64,000 nt of DNA from Lunularia cruciata. Its lineage: Eukaryota > Streptophyta > Marchantiopsida > Lunulariales > Lunulariaceae. This document shows positions 1 to 11,033 of the stretch, piece after piece. The notes below the pieces were generated by a model. It saw only the letters and a program-made list of their open reading frames with translations. It was not told the DNA's origin and ran no database searches. Within the stretch, counting starts at the first letter, position 1. Each line of letters starts with the position of its first letter. The translations under genes and the position numbers were made by a program. The stretch is from the NCBI GenBank assembly GCA_948567375.1, contig OX419758.1, positions 24,309,001-24,373,000 of the forward strand, written 5' to 3'.

Positions 1-565
1 CTCAGAGAAACGGTAAGAACGTGCCTGAAGGGGTGCTCATACGTATGTTACCTGGTTATATTTGAAATTTGAGAAGGGATATGAACTTCATCTCTGAACT
101 GTTACTAACTTCCAACCTAAACCAAATTAAAATCTTTTACTGTACATGTGCAGCTCAGTAATCAACCATCCCAAACGGTTACGATCCGGTTGACCTCAAA
201 CTTAGATCTTTACCTGATAAGTTCGAGCTTGTAGATGGTCTAGATAGATGTCGGAACATGCAAATTCCGAATGAATCCGGGATCATGGGAAAATGAAAAA
301 GGCAATGCGTTTCTGCATGAGGGAACGGAACGATCATGAATTTAGGACGAATATCACATTTGTTGTTACAACCAGCTTCGATGATAGTGGTCTGTTGAGA
401 ACGACAATCTGATATACGGTGACTTAAGTAAGCTTTATTGATTCTTCAGAATTTGCTGTTCATGTGTTCATATTCTTCGAGTAAGACCTGCAACGTCGCG
501 AAAATTTTCGACGGGCAAAACTTAAAGAGGATAAACGCACAGTTGTGATATTGAAGATACTGTGA

Positions 566-1015
566 ATGCTCAATACATTTTTACTTGCTGAAGGATCCGG
601 ATGTGCAGAAGCGTCAGCTTCCATGTTGAGCACTATTTGGGGGTTCACCATTACCGTAATCCCACTTTTTTCTGGGGCCAACTTTCCTACCATGCGTCCA
701 AAATCACCACCAGGTTCTCGATATCATGATCATCGACTGGAACCAGCCGAAACATCGTTATCTGACGATTATGGAAGTCCCCCTTACCATAAGGTGGTTG
801 TATATGTGATAATGGGAATTTTGGGGCTGTATTTTCTGCTCACCATCTGTGCAAAATTTGACATCGTACGAAAGTGCTTTCGCTTAACTCGGTTTGTAAA
901 ACATACAGATGGCTCTGTCGGTCATGTTGATGCAGAAGTACCAGTACCGCAAAACAGAGAGGTTGTTCGTAATGGCGAGTCAGGAGAATCTGATGATGCT
1001 ATTTTTGATCTATAA
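566..1015 (+). CDS. Hypothetical single-pass membrane protein, 149 codons (copy 1)
   Basis: I do not recognise this protein. It runs from an ATG directly after an in-frame TGA (563-565) to a TAA. A moderately hydrophobic segment at residues 20-37 is followed by a polar, proline-rich stretch (41-75), a clear transmembrane helix at 77-96, a basic cluster (K97, R102, K103, R106, R109, K112) and an acidic tail ending ESDDAIFDL. The positive charges after the helix predict a cytosolic C-terminus. It may be the last exon of a longer gene: in copy 2 a short ATG frame at 46563 runs into a good splice donor (ACG|GTAAGA) that is also at base 11 here. It is identical in the two copies. An open frame of this size could be chance, but it is one of the longer frames outside transposons. 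Confidence 0.45.
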   Translation: MLNTFLLAEGSGCAEASASMLSTIWGFTITVIPLFSGANFPTMRPKSPPGSRYHDHRLEPAETSLSDDYGSPPYHKVVVYVIMGILGLYFLLTICAKFDIVRKCFRLTRFVKHTDGSVGHVDAEVPVPQNREVVRNGESGESDDAIFDL

Positions 1016-1179
1016 AGTGGAAGTTTTTCTCCAGATCCAAGATGTAAATCTGTTGCCTGTTATCTGACAGTTGCACCACAACCAATGTCTTTCTATGATG
1101 ACATATAGTTAGTTCTTACAATTAAGTCTGAGAAAGTGTTTCAAAGAGCTTGTCACCGGCTTACCTTACAGTGTGATTC

Positions 1180-2790
1180 TTGTTTGTGTTGCCATCGTAA
1201 GGCATCCGCAATTGTAACAAGTCGTCAGAAATTCATAGCCATTCAGAAATGCATTCTTGACATCTAGTTGTTAAGCTTTCCACCTTTGAATCTCAGCAAC
1301 AACAAGTAGAAATTTGATAGTATTTATCTTGGCAATAGAAAATGATGGTCTAACCTTAGTCCTCGCCTTCTATTTTGCAAGAATCCCTTTGCAACAGGTC
1401 TGGGTTGTTTATCTGCACCGAACCATCAAGTTGGTACCTAGTCTTCAATATCCACTTGGTAGCTATTTGCTTCTTCTCAAGAGGTAGAGATGTGAATAAC
1501 CAAACCTTCTTTTCTTATCAGCACATTGTACTCCTCCTTTATTGGATCTAGCCACTTCTCAAATTCCAAAGCTTCTTGGATGATGTGGGATTCCTCATTG
1601 TCCATCATCTCAACCATCCATAAGTTAGCACAACACATATCAGCAAGTCAAGCTGGAGGTTTTTTGACCTGAGATTGACACAAAATTTTGTTCTCCTGTA
1701 CAGCATCCTATTCAAGGATTGATTAACTACTCTAGATTGAAGGAACTCAAGCTGAACACCTGAAGAGATAGGAGAGGAGTTCTCTTTTCCTCCCTCAAGC
1801 TGATTAAGCTGAGAAGGGGATTCTTAGTCTCATCAAAGGTAACATCTCAACTAAAGATAGTCTGGTTGGATTGAGCTAGTAACCTATAGCCTTTGGCTTG
1901 TTTTGAGTATCCAATTCAGGTGTGCACTATAGAATAGCCATCACGCTTTGTGCAATAGACTAGGAGAACATGCTCCTATGCTTTGCATCCAAACACTCTA
2001 AAATGAGAGAGATTGGGTTCTCACCAAAAACATCTTCCTCAAAGCTCATGCCTTCGATGACTTTGGTAGGTGTTTGGCTGAGAAGGTAGATTGCTATATT
2101 CATCACCTCAGCACACAAGTTTTGAGGCGGATCTCTATCTTTGAGTAGGTATCTTCTCATTTTCTCTATATATCAATTCTTTCTGTTCAAAATGCCATTT
2201 TATTGATGGCTTTAAGGAGCAGTAATTGTCTTGAGATTCCCTGGATCTTGTAAAAGGAATCAGCTGCCTTTTACAGGAACTCTTCTCCTCTATCACTTCT
2301 TATTGCTCAGACTTGCTTTGCAGTTTGTAGTTCAGTTTGGTGATGAAGTCCTGAACATGTGTCAAGACTTGGCTCTTATGTGATAAAAAATGCACTTATA
2401 TTTTCCTAGAGGAATCATTGGCAATCAATTGATAGTAGGATGCACCTCCTAGTGAGGTTGGGTCAATAGGTCATACAAGATCTATCTTTAGGAGGTTGAG
2501 TATAGCTATACTTATGTTTGTAGTCTTGGAAAGTTTTGCCTAATTTGCTTCCTACCCACACAAACCTCACAAGGACTATCCTCAAACTACAGTGAAAAGA
2601 CTCCAATGTCCAATGTGTCCTCACAAAGGATTGATAGCTTGGTTTATCTCAAGTGTCAAAGTCTCCTATGCCACAACAAGTTATTATCAAGTGTGGTAAC
2701 CCACTCAGTGCCTCCTAACATATATTCTTATGGCATTTTTTTCATGCAATTGGGTGACTACCTAGGTTAGATTCACGGAAACAATTAAGA
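1180..2790 (-). mobile_element. Ty1/copia retrotransposon remnant (copy 1)
   Basis: Read on the minus strand from 2790 downward, broken frames give, in order: a GAG-pre-integrase motif (LWHRRLGHLR near 2690-2660, with SPCEVCVG near 2580-2560), an integrase segment (AEVMNIAIYLLSQTPTK near 2110-2060), the connecting VFGENPIS stretch, and the start of reverse transcriptase (EKWLDPIKEEYNVLIRK near 1560-1530, then IATKWILKTRYQLDGSV near 1470-1425). This is the order INT-RT of Ty1/copia. Many stops and frameshifts make it non-functional. The catalytic RT half, RNase H and both LTRs are not recognisable. Confidence 0.85.
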
Positions 2791-2799
2791 TTTAGGACT

Positions 2800-3300
2800 T
2801 ACAGCCCAATCCCTTGAGAGATATTCTAAAACATGCAATCAAGGGTTATCATCAAAGTGGAGCCACCCCATCCCACAGAAGAGACAACAATCATGACCAT
2901 GATAATGAGGATGATCCCAAGACCACAATAACATGACCACTATCACAATCATGCATATGTGATTATGGGTATGGGATGCCATGTAAGCATTCAGCCATCA
3001 TTCTTTAGCGGTTTGGCTTCCCTCAAGCAATTGTTACCACATTGAAGAAAGAACTGGTTTTGATCACCATCAGTCCTCATGCTGCTTTGCACATGTGGGA
3101 ATAATGATGTTTCACCACTAATGACTGAAAAGAATTTGCAATGGGCCGACTGAAGAATATAAACATCTTGCCTCAAGGAGAAGGTAAGTTTTAAGTCAAT
3201 TGAATTTGCACCACCTCCAAGTTCACAAGGAAATTAACTAAGGTGCATTAGTTGATCTCATAATATAGAGTCTTGAGTCATGAAGTGTAGCACAAGAGGC
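2800..3300. other. No recognisable gene (also 49373-49873)
   Basis: Spacer between the copia remnant and the retroelement frame A1. A short minus-strand open frame (2991-3176) is longer in copy 2 (49564-49821) only because of single substitutions, so I do not believe it is coding. The first differences between the two duplicate copies fall here, near 3066. Confidence 0.5.
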
Positions 3301-5430
3301 TATCTGGGCAGGTGATTGGAATTCAAGGGAGTGGAAGGCAACTAATAGAGTTTAATTCCAAAGTTCTGGGCAATGTGATGTCACCCAAGAAGAAGAAAAT
3401 ATCAGCCACAATTTGTCCTACAAACTCCAAGAGTGTAGAAATGAGCACATACACTATGTGGTACCCACATTTTTTGGTTTGACCGTATTGAGAAGAAGTG
3501 TACAGTTGAATTTGGATTGACCCGGATGGCAACAAAAGAAGAAGAATTGTATCTTTGGGTTGAACTCAAAGCTTACCTTTGTGTCAAGAAAAGAAGAACT
3601 TGGATCAGGCTTGTCAGGTGAGAAACCCAAAGTAAGGAAACATCACCTTGGGGTGATCAACCCGATGCAAAGATAAAGTAAAAATTTCCTTTGGGTTTTC
3701 CAGCCAAGAACGTATGACCAAAAAAATGGCAGAGTCTCAATTGGGAGAAAATAAATAGTGACTAGAGGAACGCATGTAGAATGCATGATTGTCCAATGAA
3801 GAGTGATTGAGGAGCGACCTATAACACCCATTTTTGCATGTCTATTGTATTGTGATATTTATTTAGCTTGGTATTACAAGTACTTGAGAGATTATTTATT
3901 TAGAGAAAGAATAGTTCTACATTACTCATGATTAGCTAAAGTTGGTAAGAGCTAGGATAGAGGGACCTTACTTTAGAAAAAGTGGAAAAGATGAGCACCA
4001 CTATTTTGGATTCTAGTGGGTTAACTTGGTATTATTTTTAGGTCTTTGGCTTTGAGGAAAGAGATGAGAACTCTTGGGCATGCAAGCTTTTTTGTTTCAG
4101 ATTCTTCTATAGTTCAAGGATAGCCCATGTGAAGGAATCCTTGACTTAGTGGTTGGGTCAAGATAAGATCACATGCTTAGTGGAATATGCCCATGTGAAT
4201 GGATATTTCTTTATATTTTTTTACATGACTTGACTTATAGCCTAATAACATGAGTTATAGTGATAAATAACAACTTTAGTGCGTAATTATTTCACAAGTA
4301 TATAAACTAGGGGTAATGAGGTATTCATTATCCTTTCATTTGCAACTATCTCTCTCATTGAGTTCTCTAGTGAGGAATGTCTTGAGTCTTGGAGTGCTAG
4401 CCTTGGAGGAGTATGATGTAGTTGGGGTTCCTTACCTTCTTAGTCCATGGTGCGTCACCGTAATAACTATCAGAGGTTCATCTTGAGTGAGGGACAAGCT
4501 AGCTTACATACTGCACCTTGCAACAATATAAAGTTAAGACTTTGTTGAAGGATTTTTGAAATGTCATGCAACCACCCCATGCCTCTTTGTAGTAGTCTTG
4601 AGGTAAAGTGTATTACAAAGCCAACTGAGAGTTCAATTTTCAAGAATCCAGAGGGAGTGAGGATTTTGCATCCATTGTCCTAGACAGTTTCTTGAGATGG
4701 AGAGGAAGAGATTGCATGATACCAATGAGGGGTGGGAAGAATCCCTCACTCACATTGAGGAATCTTGCGGTTTGGAGGTTAGATGTTTTTACAAGGATCA
4801 AAGTTCTGACCAAATTTTGGATCACCGTTTTGGCATGGAATTGGAGTTTCAGTTTTCCAGCATTCATGGCAGAAATTGCTACAAGTAATCACTAGGATGG
4901 TCCGGAGAATGTAGGGAAGAGAGGAAATCTGGCTTGGTGGACAAAGTCAGATTGGAGATTAGTCTTAGGTAAGGAGGCTGGTGAGGAGTCTAGAGTGAAT
5001 TTCTATGGGGAAAGGAGAATCTGCAGAAGAGACTACATAAGTATGTAATTCTTTCAATGCTCCGTGTACAAAGAATGGCTACAAGGTGGATACCTATTGG
5101 GACCCAATAAGATGAAGTATTTTCAAGGTGATGATGGCAATCTTGAAGCCTGAGCGAACCACCTATGTTACAAAGAAGCAAATCGTGTTTTTCCACCAGA
5201 TGTTTGAAGGAGAGCTAGTGAATTGGGCAAACTATTTTCACTAGCGGATGAGGCAAATGGTATGGAATTGGAGAGAATATGATGTTGTTGGGAAAATAAT
5301 CTACATGTTGCATTAGTGCTTGTTAGTATGACAAAAATTTTGAGAGTTGTCAGAAGAGTAGTGGTAATGGGGTTGGAACAAAAAGATTGCTAGAGGTGAG
5401 GGATGTAATGTTGTGGAGTTTGGTGTGCCT
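3300..5430 (+). pseudogene. Gypsy-family extra reading frame, fragment A1, split by an LTR
   Basis: Degenerate relative of the extra reading frame described at 61450-63293. The part at 4692-4895 encodes RIKVLTKFWITVLAWNW and FMAEIATSN, clearly matching RIKVLIRLCITFLAWNW and FMVEIAASN of copy A2. Further on (near 5160-5240) the VFFHQMF/NWA motif is recognisable. Its 5' part (about 3440-3819) resembles the leader before copies A2 and C, including the GTGGTnCCCACAtttt segment. An LTR (3820-4508) lies inside it. Stops and frameshifts are frequent. Only the N-terminal and W modules are present; the acidic and coiled-coil parts are missing. Confidence 0.6.
3820..4508 (+). mobile_element. Solo LTR (TGTAACACCC family), copy 1
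   Basis: 689 bp starting TATAACACCC (consensus TGTAACACCC) and ending CTTACA. It is the reverse complement of the LTRs at 30830, 59353 and 63294. The sense direction is set by a TATATAAAC box at 4299-4307. No gag-pol follows it and no PBS (TGG...) adjoins its end, so it is a solo LTR. The flanks (GACC and TACT) do not form a target site duplication, which suggests inter-element recombination or decay. Confidence 0.8.
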
Positions 5431-5433
5431 CCG

Positions 5434-5621
5434 GACTTACTTTATGTAACAATAAGCTTGAGGAATTATTTTATGTTACCATAAGCTCGGGGGCTTATTT
5501 TATGTTACATAAACTTGGGAGTTATTTTTATGTTACAATAAGCTTAGGACTTATTTGTGTTACTGTAAGCTAGGAAGTTATTTTACGTTATTGTGCTTTG
5601 GGAGTTTTATGTTATTGGCAG
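5434..5621 (+). repeat. Degenerate tandem array, about 27-31 bp units (copy 1)
   Basis: About seven imperfect units containing the words ATGTTAC, ATAAGCTT and GGGACTTATTTT separate fragment A1 from fragment A2. The equivalent array in copy 2 is at about 52010-52197. Confidence 0.7.
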
Positions 5622-5829
5622 GATGGAATAATATGTTGAAGAGGAGTGGTTTGTTAAGAGAAATATTAAGGGAAATGCTTGGACAGAGATAGGAGAATCT
5701 ATCAAAGGATAGAGGGTAGAAAGGAGGAGTGAAGAAAAAAAGGAAAGAGGTGGACTTTGCAGCCAGAGGAAGAAAGTCTTCATTCAATATCAGCCATTGG
5801 GAAAAGACAAGAAGAAGAGTCAATGTGGT

Positions 5830-6977
5830 GCCCACATTGTTTTTTTTTTTTTAGGTTTGTTAGCATTTGAAGAAAAAGTAAATGGATAGAGCCTAAAGAG
5901 TGCTAACCTAGGAAGAAATAAGAAGAAACAGGAGTTTGAAGTAAAACCCAAAGTCGACCTTGGGTCAAGACCCGAATACAAGAAGACAAAGATGAAGAAG
6001 GAGAGACTTCATATCAGGCGGCATGAGCGGATCCAAAGAACCTGTAACAAACTTCTTTGGAGTCGGCGCAGTCAAAAAAGTATGCGGGAAGAAAGTAATG
6101 ACCTGGGGATCAAGAACTTCTTGATAGTGATAGGAAACAACTTCACCGAATCAGAGATAGGAGAGGAGGAGCAACTAAAGAATGACTGATCAGCACAGGA
6201 CTATAAAATTACAAGTGGTGCAAGGAAGTAGAGCAATGTCTAGTTGCTACCCAGTTTCTATTCAGAGTTGACCCGAAGTAATGAAAATTGCAAATCCGCA
6301 AGAAAAAGAGTGGGTTAGGATCTCAGGAACGATCTTCCAACAGAAGAAGGTGAGGAAGCACACAATGACCCCAAAAATGAGTAAGCAGAGTGCGGTGGGG
6401 GGGCTTGCAATTTGTAGATTAGAAGTAATAGCACGGATCAAAGTCTTGATAAGACTTTGTATCACATTCCTGGCTTGGAACTGGAACTTCAGTTTTCCAG
6501 GTTTCATGGTAGAAATTGCAGCAAGCAATTGTAAGGATGGACCAAAGCACAAGGGAAAGAGAGGGAATCCCGCCCAATGAATGGAGGCAGATTGGAGAGT
6601 TTTTTTGGGAAGAGAAGCAGGAGCGGTAGGAGGTACTACCTTCTATTGGAAGTGTGATGCTTCATAAGAGACTGCCAAAGTGAGGAATTTGTTCAATTGA
6701 CCTCACATTAAGAATGGTTATAAGGTGGAGAGTTATAGAGACCCTGAGCAGAGGGATAGTAAGCAAAATGATGGCAATGTTCAAGCCAGAGTGAACCACC
6801 TATGTTACAATGCAATAGGTGGTGTTCTTTCACCAAATGTTTGCAGGAGAGGCAATAGATTGGGCAAAATGTATGCATCAAAGAGTAGTGCAGATGATTT
6901 CAGGATGGAGAATGGATATGTCACCACATTAATTTGTGCCATTTGCAGCACACTTTTATTTTGGGTTGAATTTGCTA
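5830..6977 (+). pseudogene. Gypsy-family extra reading frame, fragment A2, truncated
   Basis: Broken copy of the extra reading frame. The basic N-terminal module lies at 5992-6189 (RRHERIQRTCNKLLWSRRSQ, then FLIVIGNNFTE); the second module begins at 6281 with EEWVRISGTIF-like sequence (here KEWVRISGTIF) and AWNWNFSFPGFMVEIAASN. A TGA follows at 6578-6580. A two-base loss near 6752 shifts the frame before the VFFHQMF/IDWAK motif (about 6820-6870). The copy stops dead at 6977, where the duplicated block ends; in copy 2 the same frame goes on for another 1.8 kb. Confidence 0.65.
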
Positions 6978-7345
6978 TGGATTGCACTTGCCACTGCCCT
7001 CTGTAGAACAATGGACACATGCTGTCTAAAATATGCTACAAAGTATGAGAGTGAGAGTGGTACCCCTTGATGCCTAACATGATAAGCTCTCGTGCACTCC
7101 TTGACAAATGTGTCAAATGCCGTGTCCATCGCTCCATATAACTCCAAGGCTAGAGGAACAAAGAGGTGACCTCGCAGCATGCCCCTATACTTGGAGACCT
7201 TACTACCTGCTGCTGCACTCGCCGCCCATCCAGGGGGATGGGTAATCACTCCGTCCGAAACTGTATCCCGCGTAGGGACCGTGATTACGACATCCGCTAC
7301 TGTCACCTGATCATCTCGAACCAAATATAAGTGTGCACTGACACG
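6978..7345 (-). pseudogene. LINE-like reverse transcriptase C-terminus, 5'-truncated
   Basis: The minus-strand frame (ATG-less in practice; the upstream codons continue without stop to about 7345) encodes VVITVPTRDTVSDG, then HLFVPLALELYGAMDTAFD and FVAYFRQHVSIVLQRA. This order is typical of the C-terminal region that follows the RT domain in many plant non-LTR-type reverse transcriptase proteins. Another copy with the same order is at 20180-20610. The frame runs across the duplication breakpoint at 6977/6978, so its last residues come from the antisense of retroelement A2: the reading frame is a chimera created by the junction. No RT catalytic part is present. Confidence 0.6.
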
Positions 7346-8660
7346 TGTCGTCTACAAAACATACAAACGCTCTCTCCAAGCCAAGTATCCAAATATATGA
7401 AAAGTATATGAAAAGTTAAGAAACTTTGTAACTATCTTTATGAAAAGTCATAAAACTTCGTATAACTATTTCTGAAACCCCCTTTTGTTCTCCATCTCCT
7501 ACCCCCTCGAATTTCCTCTCAGTCAAACAGCAGGTGAAACTCATATAGACGCGATTTGGGAGTTTCTACTAGCGCCTGCTTTCAAATGCGGAGGAAATCA
7601 GACAACCGGAACATGCACTGGTAGAATAGAATGCGGCCAAGGGTTGGATGCTAGAGAACAACCATCTCGTGTATGAGTTCAAGAATTTAAGATGTGTAAA
7701 CCATAAAAGTTCATCTGCAAAATTATACTTGTATAGTGAGTGCCTATTCTTAGAATTAAAAGTTTGAGTAATACAGGGTTCGATGCTTCGTGTGCGAGAT
7801 TGTGGCGCACTGGCATAGGCCCACAAACCCAGCGCGTGGTGGGAACCCCAGCGCGGACAGCTTTGTGAACCTTGCGCTCATCTACAACTCACCATTCTCT
7901 TCTGGACTGCTTGAACAGCGAGTGTAAGGTATGTCAATTTGTTGGATACACCCGACTCTTATTCTACTTTCCTGTTGGGATTTCCTTTATAACGTGTCTT
8001 TTTACATGGTACCAAAGAGAGACATTGTACACTCAAGGGAAGTTGTACATCATTCAACGTGTGTCAGCTGCGACTGAACCTACCCTCCAACTTGATTCTC
8101 GACTTGGAATTTAAGAGGTTCAAATTGCAGTACCTATCTGAAACTCATGCTCCCAACGCCGCATGATGAATATCTGAGGTTTGTTCAGGGATTTGTACGT
8201 CTTCTCCACTACGTCTTGACGAGATTCACAGCCAAGCTCAGTGCAGTACGTAGCACAACCACGTAAGGTAAATGTCAGATTAGCGACTAGAAAATTGCAA
8301 GTCTCCAATTGCTGAGTGCCTTCGTACATGCTGAAGGTTTATCCATGGCCAGAAGTAGAATTACTGTCCCAACTCCAGGAGTAACTAAAATCAGTTGAGA
8401 TTTTATGCAGGAAGAATGCTGATCCTACTGAGAAAAAGACGACCGCGTAGGAATCCTAGTCATCCTAGTCACCTTTAAGTTGAGCAAGGAAATTTAATGT
8501 CACACCTTGTAGAATATTCTTGTTTCGCAACTCATATCTTCCAAGTGTAATTTCTGTTTTTAAGCTTTGTTGCGTAACTACGAAATTAGGGTTACTGCAA
8601 CAATGAGTTGAACTCAGAGCGAACTTTTGCCAGCAGGGTGGATTATATCTATTACCGTAT
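7346..8660. other. No gene recognised
   Basis: Short open frames only, none with recognisable motifs. AAAAGT-type short repeats occur at 7397-7450. Base composition is more balanced than in the transposon blocks, so this may be unique intergenic DNA. Confidence 0.5.
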
Positions 8661-8664
8661 CGTT

Positions 8665-8873
8665 GATCCACTCTATACCGCAGGGAGAGCGAGGTTTGCG
8701 TGTAATTAGTACCGTAGATGTAGTTTTTGCATTGGTTAAGTTGGAATTAACAAAACGTGCGCTGCGGCTAGGTCTACAAATGATCCATGCTATCCTGCAG
8801 GAGGAGCGAGATTCGTGTGTAATTAGCACCTTTTGCATCGATTATGTGTTAAATTAACAAAAAATGCAACAAA
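8665..8873 (+). repeat. Two degenerate tandem units of about 117 bp
   Basis: The unit starting GATCCACTCTATACCGCAGG (8665) is repeated from 8782 as GATCCATGCTATCCTGCAGG; both continue GAGCGAG, GTGTAATTAG and end in AATTAACAAAA. A third, diverged partial unit lies at about 9542-9610 (CACTCTATACC, GGTATAATTAACACC). Confidence 0.7.
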
Positions 8874-11030
8874 CTGCAGTTTTTGTTGAAATACCCTAGG
8901 AACTGGAAGGAGGTTGGTAACTGAACACCCAACTGTATTTATACTTATACGGTGTTTATATGGTCCCGGCATGGACTATATGCATGAGCTACAGAAGACT
9001 GATCAAGTATAGAACTGTTGATCAAGAGTAGAACCCTGCACTCATAGCTACAGTATGCAGAAGACGTCTGCAGCTTTGTGCACCTGAAAGCTGCATTGTG
9101 TACATGGTTATGCCCTAGGGGCAGGTGTTACGCTGCATGCACACGCAATGATGTGACATGGGATTTGATCTTTCAGTCTGCCAGGTATTCGTCACTCAGT
9201 TTGTGATTCTGAGACTAGTTTGGATCATTGCCAGACTGTGTTTGTCATCTACAATCCCTACCCTTTTATTTCAGTTAGAACTCTGGAGAAACAGATCAAT
9301 AGTCGTTCCCTTCTGTCCCCCTGTACCTGCGGAATCACGTGAATAGCCCGAAATTGCCGATACCACAAGTTAACTGAGGTAAACGTCAGACCAGTCTGAG
9401 ATCCTTAGTTCGAGTTACTCATCACTTCGTTTCCTTTGCTCCTTGCCATGATCTTCCATTCAAGATGAAGGTTTGAAGAAGGGACTACACTGCTGGTTAA
9501 GTCTACACAGAATTAAGACGGTCCTAAAGTTATTCTACCGTCCACTCACTCTATACCAAACGGGGACAGGGGTTTGGGTATAATTAACACCTTAGATGCA
9601 GCATCTTTTTCAGGTGAGGAATAGCTGCAAGTAGTATTCCCCTTACACTTTTGATCATCCATCCTCTTGGGCAGTTCGAGCAAGGTAGCGAGGTCAATTC
9701 TTTTTTTCTAGTCTTAGTGTTATATAGAGTGATGGATGTGACACATTGGTTTGAGAGGGCGGGAAAGTTTATCCTTCTAGATGTGCAGATATCATTTTCA
9801 TATTTCATTACATATTTTAGATAACATTGTGTTTATTATTCTGAAAAAATATTGATTAAATACGATTCACAGGAGAACCATCACCTAGTGTGATGCCTCT
9901 TTGAATCCATAGGTGATGTTTCTCTGGATACTCTATAATATTTGCATAACTCCAATATCTTAGGTGTAGTATGCCACATTCCTCATTTCGATACTATTAG
10001 GGTTTAGTCCCATTTTAGTTCAATTGTATGGCTTGATGGGGTCCTTCCTATCCTTCTAGTCACACGCAGATCCTTTTCCTTACTCTTTTGTGAGCATGGG
10101 AAACGGGAAGAACTGTTTACACCTTAGTTCATTTATGGAGAAGTTGTAAAACGGTGTATTTTTCGTTCCAATGTTCTTGGGCCTAAGTAGGAAATAAAAA
10201 GACTTAATTATCTGTCATAGCGGAAGGTATCATAGCTTAGGTCTGCATGGGGGATTCAGCGTGATAGTAGGATTTATTATCATAAGCTCTAAATCCTTTG
10301 TGTATGATAAAAGAAAGAAAGAAATATATATAGAGCATATTTTGTGTATGGGGTGTGTATGACTAGCATTGACTAGAGCATTATGTGTATCATTAGGCAT
10401 TATGCTCAGTCCCTACTCTCTTGGGGTTTAGGTTTAGGGTATCATTATCCCCACTTTTGGGAGCTTCCATCAATTTTGGGATCTTCATTGATTCTAGTGG
10501 CAGCTAAAGCACGAGAAATTAAGGGCAAAAGATACAGTATATTTAGCCAAATAAATTCAACTACTGATAGCAGATAATTCTACAACGCAGTGAGTCAATT
10601 CTCCAATGGTAGTGACGATCAGCGCAGTGCAATAACCGCCTTCACGATAGATTCAGACATTTGTTTCAGCAAATTCAGCAGAGATATAGGATAAAGGATG
10701 AACTGAGCAGAGATCTGAGCAGCGATTATCCTCCGGGAGAATGTGGGGTGCCAGGGGACGTAGCGTGTTGTAACTGCTGGGGTCCTTAATAAAAAATAAA
10801 AGCTTGGGACCTGGTATGGTATTGAGGTCGCAGAATGAGAAAGAGAGGCCGACGAGTCGATTTAAACGAAATGTCAATCCCAGGTCGCACTTATCAGAAA
10901 TAGATGCGAAGGACTGTACTGGACTACTTATAAACCAAGTAGAGAATAAGAATGCCCGGATGAAACTGCTCTGCGGACGTCCAAGATGACAAGGTTCCTC
11001 TACATATTACGATTTATTCTTGAAGCACTC
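8874..11030. other. No gene recognised
   Basis: Contains the third partial unit of the 117-bp repeat (9542-9610) and a GAAA-rich, TATATATA stretch around 10310-10335. Open frames are short and unconvincing. Confidence 0.5.
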
Positions 11031-11033
11031 GAG

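Larger units (their letters stand above)
1..6977 (+). repeat. Segmental direct duplication, copy 1 (left end outside the window)
   Basis: This stretch is repeated in the same orientation at 46574-53553. The offset is 46573 bases on the left and 46576 on the right, because copy 2 gains two bases in a CT run near 50930 and one T near 51263. By eye, bases 1 to about 3060 are identical to copy 2; scattered substitutions begin near 3066 and continue to the end. The last shared base is 6977. After that copy 1 enters a LINE remnant while copy 2 continues the retroelement reading frame, so copy 1 is the truncated one. The left limit cannot be seen because the window starts inside the repeat. Confidence 0.97.

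Noticed and set aside
1-6977. Duplicate blocks as a pure assembly artefact (haplotig overlap)
   Set aside because: The right breakpoints differ, copy 1 joins a LINE remnant, and the copies differ by many substitutions and indels after 3.06 kb. An artefact is not excluded for the identical 3 kb, so it is kept only as one explanation.
7770-7800. GGGTTCGATGCTTCG resembles a tRNA or SINE B-box
   Set aside because: No A-box at the right distance, no cloverleaf could be drawn and no poly(A)/poly(T) end follows.
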